NCBI GenBank assembly: GCA_020850355.1
Contig: JADZEX010000059.1
Location: 38,989 to 102,988, forward strand
Length of the DNA stretch: 64,000 nt
Reading direction: 5' to 3'
Source of the DNA: Fimbriimonadaceae bacterium
GTDB taxonomy: Bacteria; Armatimonadota; UBA10988
Positions 50,645-58,683 of the stretch are shown here, piece by piece. The notes beneath the pieces were generated by a model. That model saw only the letters and a program-made list of their open reading frames with translations, did no database searches and was not told where the DNA came from. How positions within the stretch are numbered: position 1 is the stretch's first letter; the number at the start of each line of letters is the position of its first letter. Made by a program: the position numbers and the translations under genes.

Positions 50645-52441
50645 TTGGCGAGAATCCTGGTCGTCGCGCTTGGGGCGTGGCTGGGGGCGCTGGCGCTGAC
50701 GCCGCTCGTTCGCCGCTGGGCGGTCCACCACAACTATGTTTGCCACCCGCGGGCCGACCGCTGGAGCACCCGGCCGGTGGCCCTGCTGGGTGGCGTCGGC
50801 ATCGTCGCAGCGTTCCTGGTCGGGGCGCTGCCGGCGTTACCCGAGCTGAGCTCCCGCGAGTTGGCGCTGATCGGCCTCAGCCTGGTGATGTTCGTGGTCG
50901 GCGTGATCGACGACCGGCTGCACCTCAAGCCCCACACCAAACTGCTGGCGCAACTGATTGCGGCGGTCGGGCTGGTCGAGTCGGGCTTCCGCTTCGGCCT
51001 GCCCGACTCCTGGTACCTCGCCGACAAGGCGCTCAGCCTGCTCTGGGTGGTCGGCATCAGCAACGCGCTGAACCTGCTCGACAACATGGATGGCCTGTGC
51101 GCCGGCATCGCCGCCATCGCCGCGGGGTTTCTGGTGCTGCTGGAGTACCAGACCCACTACTCCGCCGCGCTGCTGGCGGCGGCCGTGGCCGGCGCCTGTC
51201 TCGGCTATCTGCGCTACAACCAGCACCCGGCCAGCATCTTCATGGGCGACGGCGGGTCGCTGTTCCTAGGTTTCTTCCTCGGTGGCGCCGTGCTCCTGGG
51301 GCCGGGGCCGGGCACCGGTCGCAGCCTGCTCAGCGTGCTGGCCCTGCCGGCCCTGCTGTTGCTGGCACCGCTGCTCGACACGATGCTGGTGACCATTGCT
51401 CGCAAGTGGGCGCGGCGGCCGATCAGCCAGGGCGGGCGCGACCATACCAGCCATCGCCTGGTGGCGATTGGTCTCAGCGAGCCGCAGGCCGTGCGGCTGT
51501 TGTACGTGCTGGGGACCGCCGGTGGGCTGTCGGCGCTGGCGGTCAGTTGGCTCGACTGGTATGTCTCGACGCTGCTGCTGCCGCTGCTGCTGTTCGGCGT
51601 CGGCCTGCTCGGCTGCTATCTCGGCCGAGTCCGCGTCTACGACGACGGCGCCAGCCTCAGTGACCTGCTCGACAGCACCCCACTGCCGTTGATCGCGCAG
51701 CACCGCTACCGCCGGCGGCTGGTCGAGGTGCTGATCGACACGGCGGCTATCGTGGCGGCGTTCTACATCGCCAACGCGCTGCGCTACGAGGACAGCCTGG
51801 CGCTGCTGCCGCACTGGACGGCCTTCCTGACGGCGCTGCCGGTGGTGATCGTGGCGCACCTGGTGGCCTACTTCGTGGTTGGCGTCTACCGCGGCATGTG
51901 GCGCTATACCAGCGTCAGCGACCTGCCCCGCTTCGCCTGCGCGGTGGCCCTCGGCCTGCTGCTAACCATCGCCTGGCTGGCCCTGACGGGACGGCTCGAA
52001 CTGCTGGGTGAGGGCGTGCTGGGGATCAACGCGATGGCGCAACTGGGCTTCCTGGCAAGCACGCGTGTTTCGGTCAAGCTGCTGCGCGACCACATCCTGG
52101 CGGCGCGGCCGGGCGGCGACGCGCAGCGGGTGCTGCTGGTCGGGATCGGCGAAGAGGCCGAGATCGGCCTGCGCTGCTTACGGCGAGACCGCGCGCTGTA
52201 CCTGCTGGGCGCGGTCTGCGAAGACACCGCGGCGATCGGCCTGCGGCTGCTCGACACGCCGGTCCTCGGCACCAGCGCCGATGTCGACGACCTGCTGCGC
52301 AGCTTGGGCGTGCAGCAGGTGGTCTTGCTAGACACCAACTACCCGGCCGACGGCTGGCGGCAGATCCAGGAAGCCTGCGCGGTCCACAGCGTGCAGACGC
52401 GGGTCGTGAAGGTCCAGATCGAGCCCGCCGTCGCCAACTGA
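50645..52441 (+). CDS. WecA/MraY-type polyprenyl-phosphate sugar-phosphate transferase fused to a CapD-like membrane and Rossmann domain
   Basis: 598 aa. N-terminal part (1-340) is a polytopic transferase: DDRLHLKPHTK (89-99), NALNLLDNMDGL (140-151), FMGDGGSLFLGF (199-210) and GGRDHTSHRL (263-272), all WecA-like. It should transfer a sugar-1-phosphate to undecaprenyl phosphate. The C-terminal part (about 355-598) has four further transmembrane helices (YFVVGVYRGMWRYTSVSDL) and a Rossmann-like VLLVGIGEEAEIGLRCL, the N-terminal half of CapD/WbpM proteins, but without the SDR catalytic domain. The fusion is uncommon. The start TTG 50645 has AGGGA just upstream. Confidence 0.83.
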   Translation: MARILVVALGAWLGALALTPLVRRWAVHHNYVCHPRADRWSTRPVALLGGVGIVAAFLVGALPALPELSSRELALIGLSLVMFVVGVIDDRLHLKPHTKLLAQLIAAVGLVESGFRFGLPDSWYLADKALSLLWVVGISNALNLLDNMDGLCAGIAAIAAGFLVLLEYQTHYSAALLAAAVAGACLGYLRYNQHPASIFMGDGGSLFLGFFLGGAVLLGPGPGTGRSLLSVLALPALLLLAPLLDTMLVTIARKWARRPISQGGRDHTSHRLVAIGLSEPQAVRLLYVLGTAGGLSALAVSWLDWYVSTLLLPLLLFGVGLLGCYLGRVRVYDDGASLSDLLDSTPLPLIAQHRYRRRLVEVLIDTAAIVAAFYIANALRYEDSLALLPHWTAFLTALPVVIVAHLVAYFVVGVYRGMWRYTSVSDLPRFACAVALGLLLTIAWLALTGRLELLGEGVLGINAMAQLGFLASTRVSVKLLRDHILAARPGGDAQRVLLVGIGEEAEIGLRCLRRDRALYLLGAVCEDTAAIGLRLLDTPVLGTSADVDDLLRSLGVQQVVLLDTNYPADGWRQIQEACAVHSVQTRVVKVQIEPAVAN

Positions 52442-52497
52442 CCGGCCGCCGGTCGGCCCCGCCCGGCGATCGCGCGGGGCCGGCTCAGGAGAACGCG

Positions 52498-54276
52498 GTG
52501 CCCGTCCTGCTGAGCGTCGATCCCCCCCTCTTGCGGCTGTCGGACGCGGATCCCATCGCTCGCTTCGCCGCCGCGGAGCTGGTGCGCTACACCGTCGCGG
52601 CGGGCGGCCCGCCGGTCACGGCGGTGGTGGTCGACGCGCTCAGCGCGCCACCGCTGCCAGCCGACTGCGGCTGGGAAGTGCAGCTCGCGCCGCTGCGGCT
52701 GCAGGCGACCGACTCCCGCCGGCTGCTGGCCGCGGTCTACCACTACCTGGCAGCTTGCGGCTGGCGCTGGTACCTGCCCGGGCCGCTCGGCGAAGCTTTC
52801 CGGCCGGCCCTCAACCCACCGCCCGAGCGGCTGCGCGAACCAGCCGGCGCCGCCGAACGGGTGCTGGTCGACCGGGCCGTCAACCAGGGCCAGCCGGCCT
52901 GGATCAGCGAACTGCGGATGGCCGTGGACTGGATGGCCAAGCGGGGCTTCACGACGCTGGCGCTGGAGTCCGAGGAGCTGCAACCGGCGCGTTGGCAGGG
53001 CTTGACCGCCGAACTCGCGCGCCGCGGGCTGCGGTTCGAAGTCGGTGGCGATGTGGTCCCCCTGCTGTTGGCCGCGACGCACCGGCCCGAGCGCCAGTCG
53101 CTCCGACACGAGCGCGGACGCGAGCGTGCCCGGCGGCTGGAAGTGGCCGATGCCCTGACGGTCTCCGCGCTTCCTGAGACGGTCCGGCAGACCATCGCCG
53201 AGCTCAGCCCGGCGGTCGCCCTGCGGTTGGTGGAGCCTGGCGAGCTGCCGCTGGCCAGCGCCGACGAGCCCTCACCGCAGACCGGACGCCGCCTCACCGC
53301 AGTCGCCCGCGCCGCCACCCTGGGCCTCGACCGCACCCAGCGCCTGGTGGTCTGGAGCCCCGTCTCCGACGCCCGCCGCGGGTTCTCGGCGCCGGACCTG
53401 GCGTGCCTCGTGATCGGCCTCGACCGGCGCGATCTGACGCTGCCTGTCGGCAGCAGTGCCGATCCCCGCAACGCCGCACTGCCGGCGACCATCGCCGCCG
53501 CCCTGGACCGCCCGGGCGGCGCCGAGGTGGCGCTGCCACACGCCGACCCGGTGCTGCTGGGCGACTTGACTGGTCCCCTGGTGCAGTCCATCGCCGCCGA
53601 CCTGGAGGCGCTCCGCGCCCTGGGCGTGCAGCGCTACAGCCTGCCGTGCCGCGGGGCCCTGAGCTGGTGGCTCTACCCCCTCAACCTGCACCTCGTGGCC
53701 AGTCTGTTGGACGACTCCAGCGCCACGGTGGAGGCGGTTCTGGACGATTGGTGTCACGGTCTGTTCGGTGCGGCCGCCGCCGCGATGCGCCGTTACTACG
53801 GCGCGTACGAGGCCGCGATGGCCCCGCTGTGGCGATTGGCCGCGCCGCAGCAAGACCCGGGCGTGGCGGCCTGGCGGCGCGGCGGGGCGGCTGGCGAGGC
53901 GGTGCAGGCCGCCGTGCTGGCCGGCATCGAGCAGCTCCCAGCAGTGGCTGAACAGCTCCGCCTGGCCAGCGCCACGGCCAGCGATCCGCTGGTCGCCGCG
54001 CGCCTGGAGCGCGAACGGCAGCGCTTCGAGCTGAATCACCTGCACTGCCAGCTCCGCCTGCTGTGGGTGCAGTCCCGCCTCGGCCACCCCACCCTGGCGC
54101 TGCACGCCGCCGCGCGCGAGTTGGTGTCGCAGATCCACGAACGGCTCCGCCGGCTGCACGCGGCGACCTGTGGCGCCGCGTTGCAGGAGGAGTACACGGC
54201 GGTCTTGCAGAGCCTGGCGCACTGGTGTGGCTACCGCGAGCCGCTGGACGCCACCCCGGCCGTCAGCGATGCTTGA
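52498..54276 (+). CDS. DUF4838-like protein, possible glycoside-hydrolase fold
   Basis: 592 aa without an obvious signal peptide. An N-terminal segment (AAELVRYTVAAGG, then DSRRLLAAVYHYLAACGWRWYLPGPLGEAF) resembles the entry domain of GH20/GH67/DUF4838 proteins, where GlcNAc- or glucuronate-acting enzymes share the GCRWYxPG signature. The barrel region is divergent and I do not see a certain catalytic pair. Starts at GTG 52498 with GGAG 7 nt upstream. Its 3' end overlaps the RsbW-like gene on the other strand by 14 nt (54263-54276). Substrate unknown. Confidence 0.6.
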   Translation: MPVLLSVDPPLLRLSDADPIARFAAAELVRYTVAAGGPPVTAVVVDALSAPPLPADCGWEVQLAPLRLQATDSRRLLAAVYHYLAACGWRWYLPGPLGEAFRPALNPPPERLREPAGAAERVLVDRAVNQGQPAWISELRMAVDWMAKRGFTTLALESEELQPARWQGLTAELARRGLRFEVGGDVVPLLLAATHRPERQSLRHERGRERARRLEVADALTVSALPETVRQTIAELSPAVALRLVEPGELPLASADEPSPQTGRRLTAVARAATLGLDRTQRLVVWSPVSDARRGFSAPDLACLVIGLDRRDLTLPVGSSADPRNAALPATIAAALDRPGGAEVALPHADPVLLGDLTGPLVQSIAADLEALRALGVQRYSLPCRGALSWWLYPLNLHLVASLLDDSSATVEAVLDDWCHGLFGAAAAAMRRYYGAYEAAMAPLWRLAAPQQDPGVAAWRRGGAAGEAVQAAVLAGIEQLPAVAEQLRLASATASDPLVAARLERERQRFELNHLHCQLRLLWVQSRLGHPTLALHAAARELVSQIHERLRRLHAATCGAALQEEYTAVLQSLAHWCGYREPLDATPAVSDA

Positions 54277-54670
54277 CGAAGGTCAGCTCGCGCCCCTGGT
54301 CGTGCCAGACCGCGTCGTCGGTCAACTGCCGGATGATGGCAATCCCCCGCCCCCGTGGCTGGTCGCGCGCGTCGTCCAGGCGGCGGAAGGTGTCCTCGAC
54401 ATCGAAACCCGGCCCGTCGTTGCGCACCGTCACGCGCAACCCCTCGCGGAGCGGTTCGATGGTCACCTCGACCGACTTGCTGGAGTCCTCGCTGTGCCCA
54501 TGCACGATGGCGTTGGAGACGGCCTCATGGACGCACAGCACGACATCGGCGGCGGCTTCGGGGCCCAGGCCGTGGTCCAGCGCGTACTGCTCCACCTGCC
54601 CTCGTAGCCCGGCCAGGGCGTCCAGCCGGCTTGGCACGCGGAGCGTGGTGCCGTCGGCACCCGCGGGCAT
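54263..54670 (-). CDS. RsbW-like anti-sigma / HATPase regulatory kinase
   Basis: 135 aa. A compact GHKL ATPase: N box HEAVSNAIVHGH, G1 box DGPGFD and G2-like GRGIAIIRQL. This is the RsbW/SpoIIAB/AtoS-like anti-sigma factor family, which binds SigB/SigF-type sigma factors and phosphorylates an antagonist (STAS) protein. No STAS or partner phosphatase gene is adjacent. It begins 2 nt after RNase G, in a unit with larB-larC-rng. A possible client in this window is the group 3-like sigma domain at 16588-17937, but nothing in the sequence proves that. Confidence 0.75.
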   Translation of the reverse strand: MPAGADGTTLRVPSRLDALAGLRGQVEQYALDHGLGPEAAADVVLCVHEAVSNAIVHGHSEDSSKSVEVTIEPLREGLRVTVRNDGPGFDVEDTFRRLDDARDQPRGRGIAIIRQLTDDAVWHDQGRELTFVKHR

Positions 54671-54672
54671 CG

Positions 54673-56355
54673 CTATTTCTTCCCCGTCGGCAAGAACTCC
54701 GCAAAGGCCAACCAGCGCTCGACGCCAGCGACCCGGATCTGGGCCCCGCGTTGCTGCACCCGGGCCCCGTCGGGCAGCCCGATCATCATGCCGTCGATGA
54801 TCGCGACGAGGTGGTTCGTCTCGCTCTCGAAGCAGTCCCGCGGTAGGATCTTGATCAGCTCGTCGGCTTGCACCCAGCCGATCCGCCCCTCGATGTCCTC
54901 GCGGCTGCCACCGGAGATGTAGAGCTGGTCGCGGCCACCGTCGTGAACGCGGACGTAGACCGGAGCGCCGAGCTTGTCTTCCAGCGACTGCGCGGTCTCG
55001 CCGCCCGGACCGACCAGCAGGTCGGCGACTTCGGCCTGGCACTCCACCAGGAACGCCTCGTGCCGCTTCTGGTAGGCCAGCTCGCGGACCTGGTTCTCGG
55101 CCTGGATGGCGATCGTGATCGGCGACAGGATGTAGCCCCGTCCGCGGCAAGAGCCGCAGACTTCGCTGATCTCGTGGGCCAGGCTCTCGCCGGTTCGCTT
55201 GCGAGTGATCTCGACCAGCGCCAGCGGCGAGATGTGGACAATCTTGGTGCGCGCGCGGTCGCGTTCGAGGGCCTTTTCCAGCTCGTGGTAGACCTTGATG
55301 CGGTCGCGGGTGCGGTCCATGTCGATGAAGTCGACGATGATGATGCCGCCGATGTCGCGGAGCCGCATCTGCCGGGCAATCTCGTCGGCCGCCTCCAGGT
55401 TGGTCGTCAAGATGGTGTCGCTGAGCCCCTTCGAGCCCACGAAACGCCCGGTGTTGACGTCGACCACGGTCAGCGCTTCGGTCTCGTCGATCGTCAGGTT
55501 GCCGCCCGATTTGAGCATCACGTTGCGCTGCAGCGCGGTGTCGAGGTCGCGCTCGATTCCATACAACACGAACAGCGGCTCGGGGCTCTGGTGCAACTCG
55601 ACGCGGGCGCACATGCTCTTGTCGAGCCGCCCCATGATCTCCTGGATGTAGTCGTAGTCGGCCTGACTATCGACGACCAGCTTCTCGACGTCGGCCGTGA
55701 AGAAGTCGCGGCAGACCCGGTAGACCATCGAGAAGTCCTGATGCAGCAGCGCCGGAGCGTGCGTCTTGCGGGCCTTCTCAGCGATCTTGTCGTACAACTC
55801 GACGAGGTACTCGATGTCCTGCCGAATCTCGTCCTCGGTGGCGCCCTCGGCTTCGGTGCGCATGATCAGCGCCCGGTCGGCGGGCTGGTACTTCTCGCCG
55901 AGCCGGCGCAGCCGGTTGCGCTCGCTGCTGTCAGGGATCCGCCGCGAGACGCCGATGTGGCGGCTCTCCGGACCGATCATCACGACGAAGCGCCCCGGCA
56001 GGCTGAGCTTGCTGGTGGCGCGGGGGCCCTTCGTGCCGACCGCCGCCCGCTCGACCTGCACGACGACTTCCTGCCCCCGCCGGAGCAGTTCGCTGATCGA
56101 GCGCTGCTTGCTCCGCTGGGCCCGACTCTCGCCGGGCAGCACGACGTTGTCGACGTACAGGAAGGCGTTCTTCGGCAGCCCAATATCGACAAACGCCGCG
56201 TCCATGCCGGGCAGCACGTTCTCGACCCGGCCCTTGTAGACGTTGCCGATGATCTTGCTGCCGCGCTCGGCGTAGAAGTCCTGCAAAGCGCCATCTTCGA
56301 GAATCGCCATGCGGGTCTCGAAGATGCCGGAACTGATCAGAATCTGCCGCGACAT
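54673..56355 (-). CDS. rng: RNase E/G-family endoribonuclease
   Basis: 560 aa. S1 domain (GNVYKGRVENVLPGMDAAFVDIG) at the N-terminus, then the DNase-I-like catalytic domain with metal Asp residues in VVDVNTGRFVG and IIIVDFIDMDR, and a Zn-link CGSCRGRG. Rather than ending there like RNase G (about 490 aa), it carries an extra C-terminal ~130 residues, smaller than the RNase E scaffold. It processes rRNA and decays mRNA in the cytoplasm. The ATG at 56355 follows the larC stop by 18 nt, with AAAGGCG as RBS. Confidence 0.92.
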   Translation of the reverse strand: MSRQILISSGIFETRMAILEDGALQDFYAERGSKIIGNVYKGRVENVLPGMDAAFVDIGLPKNAFLYVDNVVLPGESRAQRSKQRSISELLRRGQEVVVQVERAAVGTKGPRATSKLSLPGRFVVMIGPESRHIGVSRRIPDSSERNRLRRLGEKYQPADRALIMRTEAEGATEDEIRQDIEYLVELYDKIAEKARKTHAPALLHQDFSMVYRVCRDFFTADVEKLVVDSQADYDYIQEIMGRLDKSMCARVELHQSPEPLFVLYGIERDLDTALQRNVMLKSGGNLTIDETEALTVVDVNTGRFVGSKGLSDTILTTNLEAADEIARQMRLRDIGGIIIVDFIDMDRTRDRIKVYHELEKALERDRARTKIVHISPLALVEITRKRTGESLAHEISEVCGSCRGRGYILSPITIAIQAENQVRELAYQKRHEAFLVECQAEVADLLVGPGGETAQSLEDKLGAPVYVRVHDGGRDQLYISGGSREDIEGRIGWVQADELIKILPRDCFESETNHLVAIIDGMMIGLPDGARVQQRGAQIRVAGVERWLAFAEFLPTGKK

Positions 56356-56373
56356 GAATCGGTTCGCCTTTGT

Positions 56374-57558
56374 CTAGTGTGGCGCCTCGGCGTCGGAGTC
56401 GACCAGTCGGCGGGCCGCCTCAGCGGCCGCCGCGTAAACCGCTGGCAAGGCGGCCCCGGCGGCGTCGGCAGCCTGACGACAGGACTCGTACTCCGGCGCG
56501 ATGTTCAAGACGCGCCCAGCGCGTCGACCTATCTTAACACGGACCGGGCCGAATGACGTCGACACCTCGTGCCACTCGCGCGCCAGACAGTCGCGTTGGA
56601 CCGTAAACCAGCGCACCCCGAGGGTCGTCGTCTCGGTCAAGATCACCGTCGTTACCGCCTCGCGGCGCGGCGGGTCGCAGACCACCCGCAGCAGCACCCC
56701 GGGCCGGCCCTTCTTCATCTGCACTGGCTGCAGCGTGACGTCCAGCCCGCCAGCGGCGAAGAGCCGCTCGACGGCGCGCTCGTACCACTCTGGATTCATA
56801 TCGTCCAGGTTGGCCTCGATCACCACCGCCGCCGCTGGTTGCGGCGCCGTTTCGCCGAGCGTCAGCCGCAGCACGTTCGGGATCCCGAAGTCCTTGCTGC
56901 CGGCCCCGTAGCCGCTCCGCCCCCAGGTCATCGCCGGCAGCGTCCACTGCTCGCAGAGCGTCGTCAGAATCGCCGCACCGGTCGGCGTCAGGGTCTCGCC
57001 GGCCACGTCCAACGGCCGGGTCGGCACGCCTTCCAGCAGCCGCACCACCGCCGGCGGCGGCACCGGCAGCCGGCCGTGGGCGCAATCGACCCAGCCGTGC
57101 GACACCGGCAGCGGCCCGCAAGCGACCCGCTCAATCTCCAACAGATGCAGCCCCAGACAGGCGCCCACGACATCGACAATCGCGTCCACCGCGCCGACTT
57201 CGTGGAAATGCACGCGCTCGATGGTCGTGTTGTGGACCGCCGCCTCGGCCGCTGCCAGCCGCTCGAAGACCGCCTTCGCGCGCTCCGCGACGATCGGCGG
57301 CAGGTCGCCCGCCGCAATGATGTCAACGACGTGCCGCACATGCCGGTGCGGCTGCGGGGCGTCGTCCAGCAGCACCTTGGCGCGGGTCGCGGCGATGCCG
57401 TGCACCGTGACCTGCTCGACCTCGAGCCGCCACCCCGGCACGCCCAACCGCTGCAAGCCATCGCGCAGGGCCTGCTCGGGCAGCCCGGCCGCCAGCAGCG
57501 CGCCGAGGATCATGTCGCCAGAGGCACCCGCCGCGGGGTCGAACCAGGCCCACTGCAT
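56374..57558 (-). CDS. larC: LarC, nickel insertase for the nickel-pincer nucleotide cofactor
   Basis: 394 aa. LarC inserts nickel (CTP-dependent) into the pincer cofactor of LarA-type racemases. Visible are FDPAAGASGDMILGALLAAG, ERVHFHEVGAVDAIVDVVGA (His/Glu-rich metal region) and EANLDDMNPEWYERAVERLFAAGGLDVTLQPVQMKKGRPG. In Lactobacillus LarC is made by programmed frameshifting of larC1/larC2; here it is one uninterrupted frame. The ATG overlaps the larB stop by one base (TGATG), which is the basis for choosing 57558. No larA or larE is in the window. Confidence 0.9.
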   Translation of the reverse strand: MQWAWFDPAAGASGDMILGALLAAGLPEQALRDGLQRLGVPGWRLEVEQVTVHGIAATRAKVLLDDAPQPHRHVRHVVDIIAAGDLPPIVAERAKAVFERLAAAEAAVHNTTIERVHFHEVGAVDAIVDVVGACLGLHLLEIERVACGPLPVSHGWVDCAHGRLPVPPPAVVRLLEGVPTRPLDVAGETLTPTGAAILTTLCEQWTLPAMTWGRSGYGAGSKDFGIPNVLRLTLGETAPQPAAAVVIEANLDDMNPEWYERAVERLFAAGGLDVTLQPVQMKKGRPGVLLRVVCDPPRREAVTTVILTETTTLGVRWFTVQRDCLAREWHEVSTSFGPVRVKIGRRAGRVLNIAPEYESCRQAADAAGAALPAVYAAAAEAARRLVDSDAEAPH

Positions 57559-58328
57559 CACGCCGCCCCCTTCGCCTGGGCCACCTGCCAGTTGATCTGG
57601 TGCGCGCAGTAGCCGCCGCCAAAACCGTTGTCGATGTTCACGACGCTGACCCCGGAGGCGCAGGAGTTGAGCATTGCCAGCAGCGGCGCCAGGCCGCCGA
57701 AGTGCGCACCGTAGCCGACACTGGTCGGTACGGCGATCACCGGACAGGCCACCAGGCCCCCGACGACGCTCGGCAGGGCGCCCTCCATGCCGGCCACCAC
57801 CACCACGGCGTGGGCCTGCTGCAGGGCCTCGGCGTAACCCAGCAGGCGGTGCAGCCCGGCCACCCCGACATCGTAGATCCGTTCGACCCGCGAGCCCATC
57901 GTGCTGGCGGTGACCGCCGCCTCTTCGGCCACCGGCAGATCGCTGGTGCCGGCACAGACCACCGCCACCAGGCCGGCGCTGCGCGGCTCGGCGGCCGGCA
58001 CCACCCAACAGCGGGCGGTCGCCAGGTACTCGCCAGGCAACCCCTCGGCACTCAGCCGCGCCGCCGTTGCCGCACTCATCCGCGTCGCCAGCACGCAGCG
58101 CTGCCGCTCCAGCATCGCCTGCACGATCGCCACAATCTGGTCGTCGGTCTTGCCCGCGCAGTAGACCACCTCGGGGAACCCGGTCCGCAAGTCGCGGTGG
58201 GTGTCGATGTGGGCGAAGCCGCCGACCTGGGTGATCGGCCAGCGCCGGAGTTGCTCCAACGCGGCGGCGGTGTCAAGCGCGCCGTCGGCGACGGCTTCCA
58301 AGAGACGACGGAGCTGGGGTTCATCCAT
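57558..58328 (-). CDS. larB: LarB, pyridinium-3,5-biscarboxylic acid mononucleotide synthase
   Basis: 256 aa. LarB carboxylates nicotinic acid adenine dinucleotide in the first step of nickel-pincer cofactor synthesis. It has the PurE-like core: AVVCAGTSDLPVAEEAAVTA, then VVVVAGMEGALPSVVGGLVACPVIAVPTSVGYG, and the conserved N-terminal TGFPEVVYCAGKT. Size is standard. ATG 58328 with AGGGA 8 nt upstream; the frame extends upstream into the tRNA terminator region without similarity. A GATGGCC/GGCCATC hairpin (58342-58360) lies directly before its RBS. Confidence 0.9.
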   Translation of the reverse strand: MDEPQLRRLLEAVADGALDTAAALEQLRRWPITQVGGFAHIDTHRDLRTGFPEVVYCAGKTDDQIVAIVQAMLERQRCVLATRMSAATAARLSAEGLPGEYLATARCWVVPAAEPRSAGLVAVVCAGTSDLPVAEEAAVTASTMGSRVERIYDVGVAGLHRLLGYAEALQQAHAVVVVAGMEGALPSVVGGLVACPVIAVPTSVGYGAHFGGLAPLLAMLNSCASGVSVVNIDNGFGGGYCAHQINWQVAQAKGAA

Positions 58329-58374
58329 CGCAGCGTTCCCTGATGGCCCCGCCGGCCATCGGGCAGTCGACAGC

Positions 58375-58406
58375 AAAACGACGGCCGGCACTCGCCGAGC
58401 CGTCGT
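58375..58406 (-). terminator. Rho-independent terminator after tRNA-Cys
   Basis: On the minus strand ACGACGGC pairs with GCCGTCGT (8 bp), extended by an inner CGGC/GCCG stem, and is followed by TTTT then G. It lies 4 nt past the tRNA-Cys 3' end. Confidence 0.75.
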
Positions 58407-58410
58407 CAGA

Positions 58411-58481
58411 GGTGGCACCCAGATTCGAACTGGGGGATAAAGGCTTTGCAGGCCTCTGCCTTACCACTTGGCTATGCCACC
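58411..58481 (-). tRNA. tRNA-Cys (GCA)
   Basis: 71 nt. Full cloverleaf: acceptor GGTGGCA pairs with TGCCACC; the anticodon loop CTGCAAA has anticodon GCA; T-arm with TTCGAAT. CCA is not encoded. Followed by the terminator; preceded by tRNA-Gly 4 nt upstream. Confidence 0.95.
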
Positions 58482-58485
58482 GGAA

Positions 58486-58557
58486 GCGGGAGACGAGGCT
58501 CGAACTCGCGACCCTCAGCTTGGGAAGCTGATGCTCTACCAACTGAGCTACTCCCGC
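58486..58557 (-). tRNA. tRNA-Gly (CCC)
   Basis: 72 nt. Acceptor GCGGGAG pairs with CTCCCGC; anticodon loop TTCCCAA gives anticodon CCC; T-arm TTCGAGC. CCA is not encoded. Reads GGG codons, which are common in this GC-rich genome. Confidence 0.95.
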
Positions 58558-58571
58558 GTTGGTATCCCGCG

Positions 58572-58600
58572 ATTATGGCAAGCCCGGCGGAGCTTGTCAA
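58572..58600 (-). promoter_or_regulatory. Promoter of the tRNA-Gly/tRNA-Cys unit
   Basis: Minus strand TTGACA (58595-58600), a 17-nt spacer, CATAAT (58572-58577). Start near 58565 is 8 nt ahead of the tRNA-Gly. Confidence 0.75.
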
Positions 58601-58634
58601 GCGGGATTCGGCGGTCGAACAGCGGCCAGGGCCA

Positions 58635-58663
58635 TTGCCCTGACTCCCTCGCCCTGCTAGGAT
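58635..58663 (+). promoter_or_regulatory. Sigma-70 promoter for hisD-hisB
   Basis: TTGCCC (58635-58640), a 17-nt spacer and TAGGAT (58658-58663), the same -10 as at 4119. Predicted start near 58670; hisD ATG is 14 nt on. Confidence 0.55.
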
Positions 58664-58683
58664 CGGCCGCGGGAGTGTTGACG

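Noticed and set aside
58342..58360. GATGGCC/GGCCATC hairpin as a second terminator
   Set aside because: No T run follows on either strand. It may be structure in the larB leader but is not counted as a terminator.
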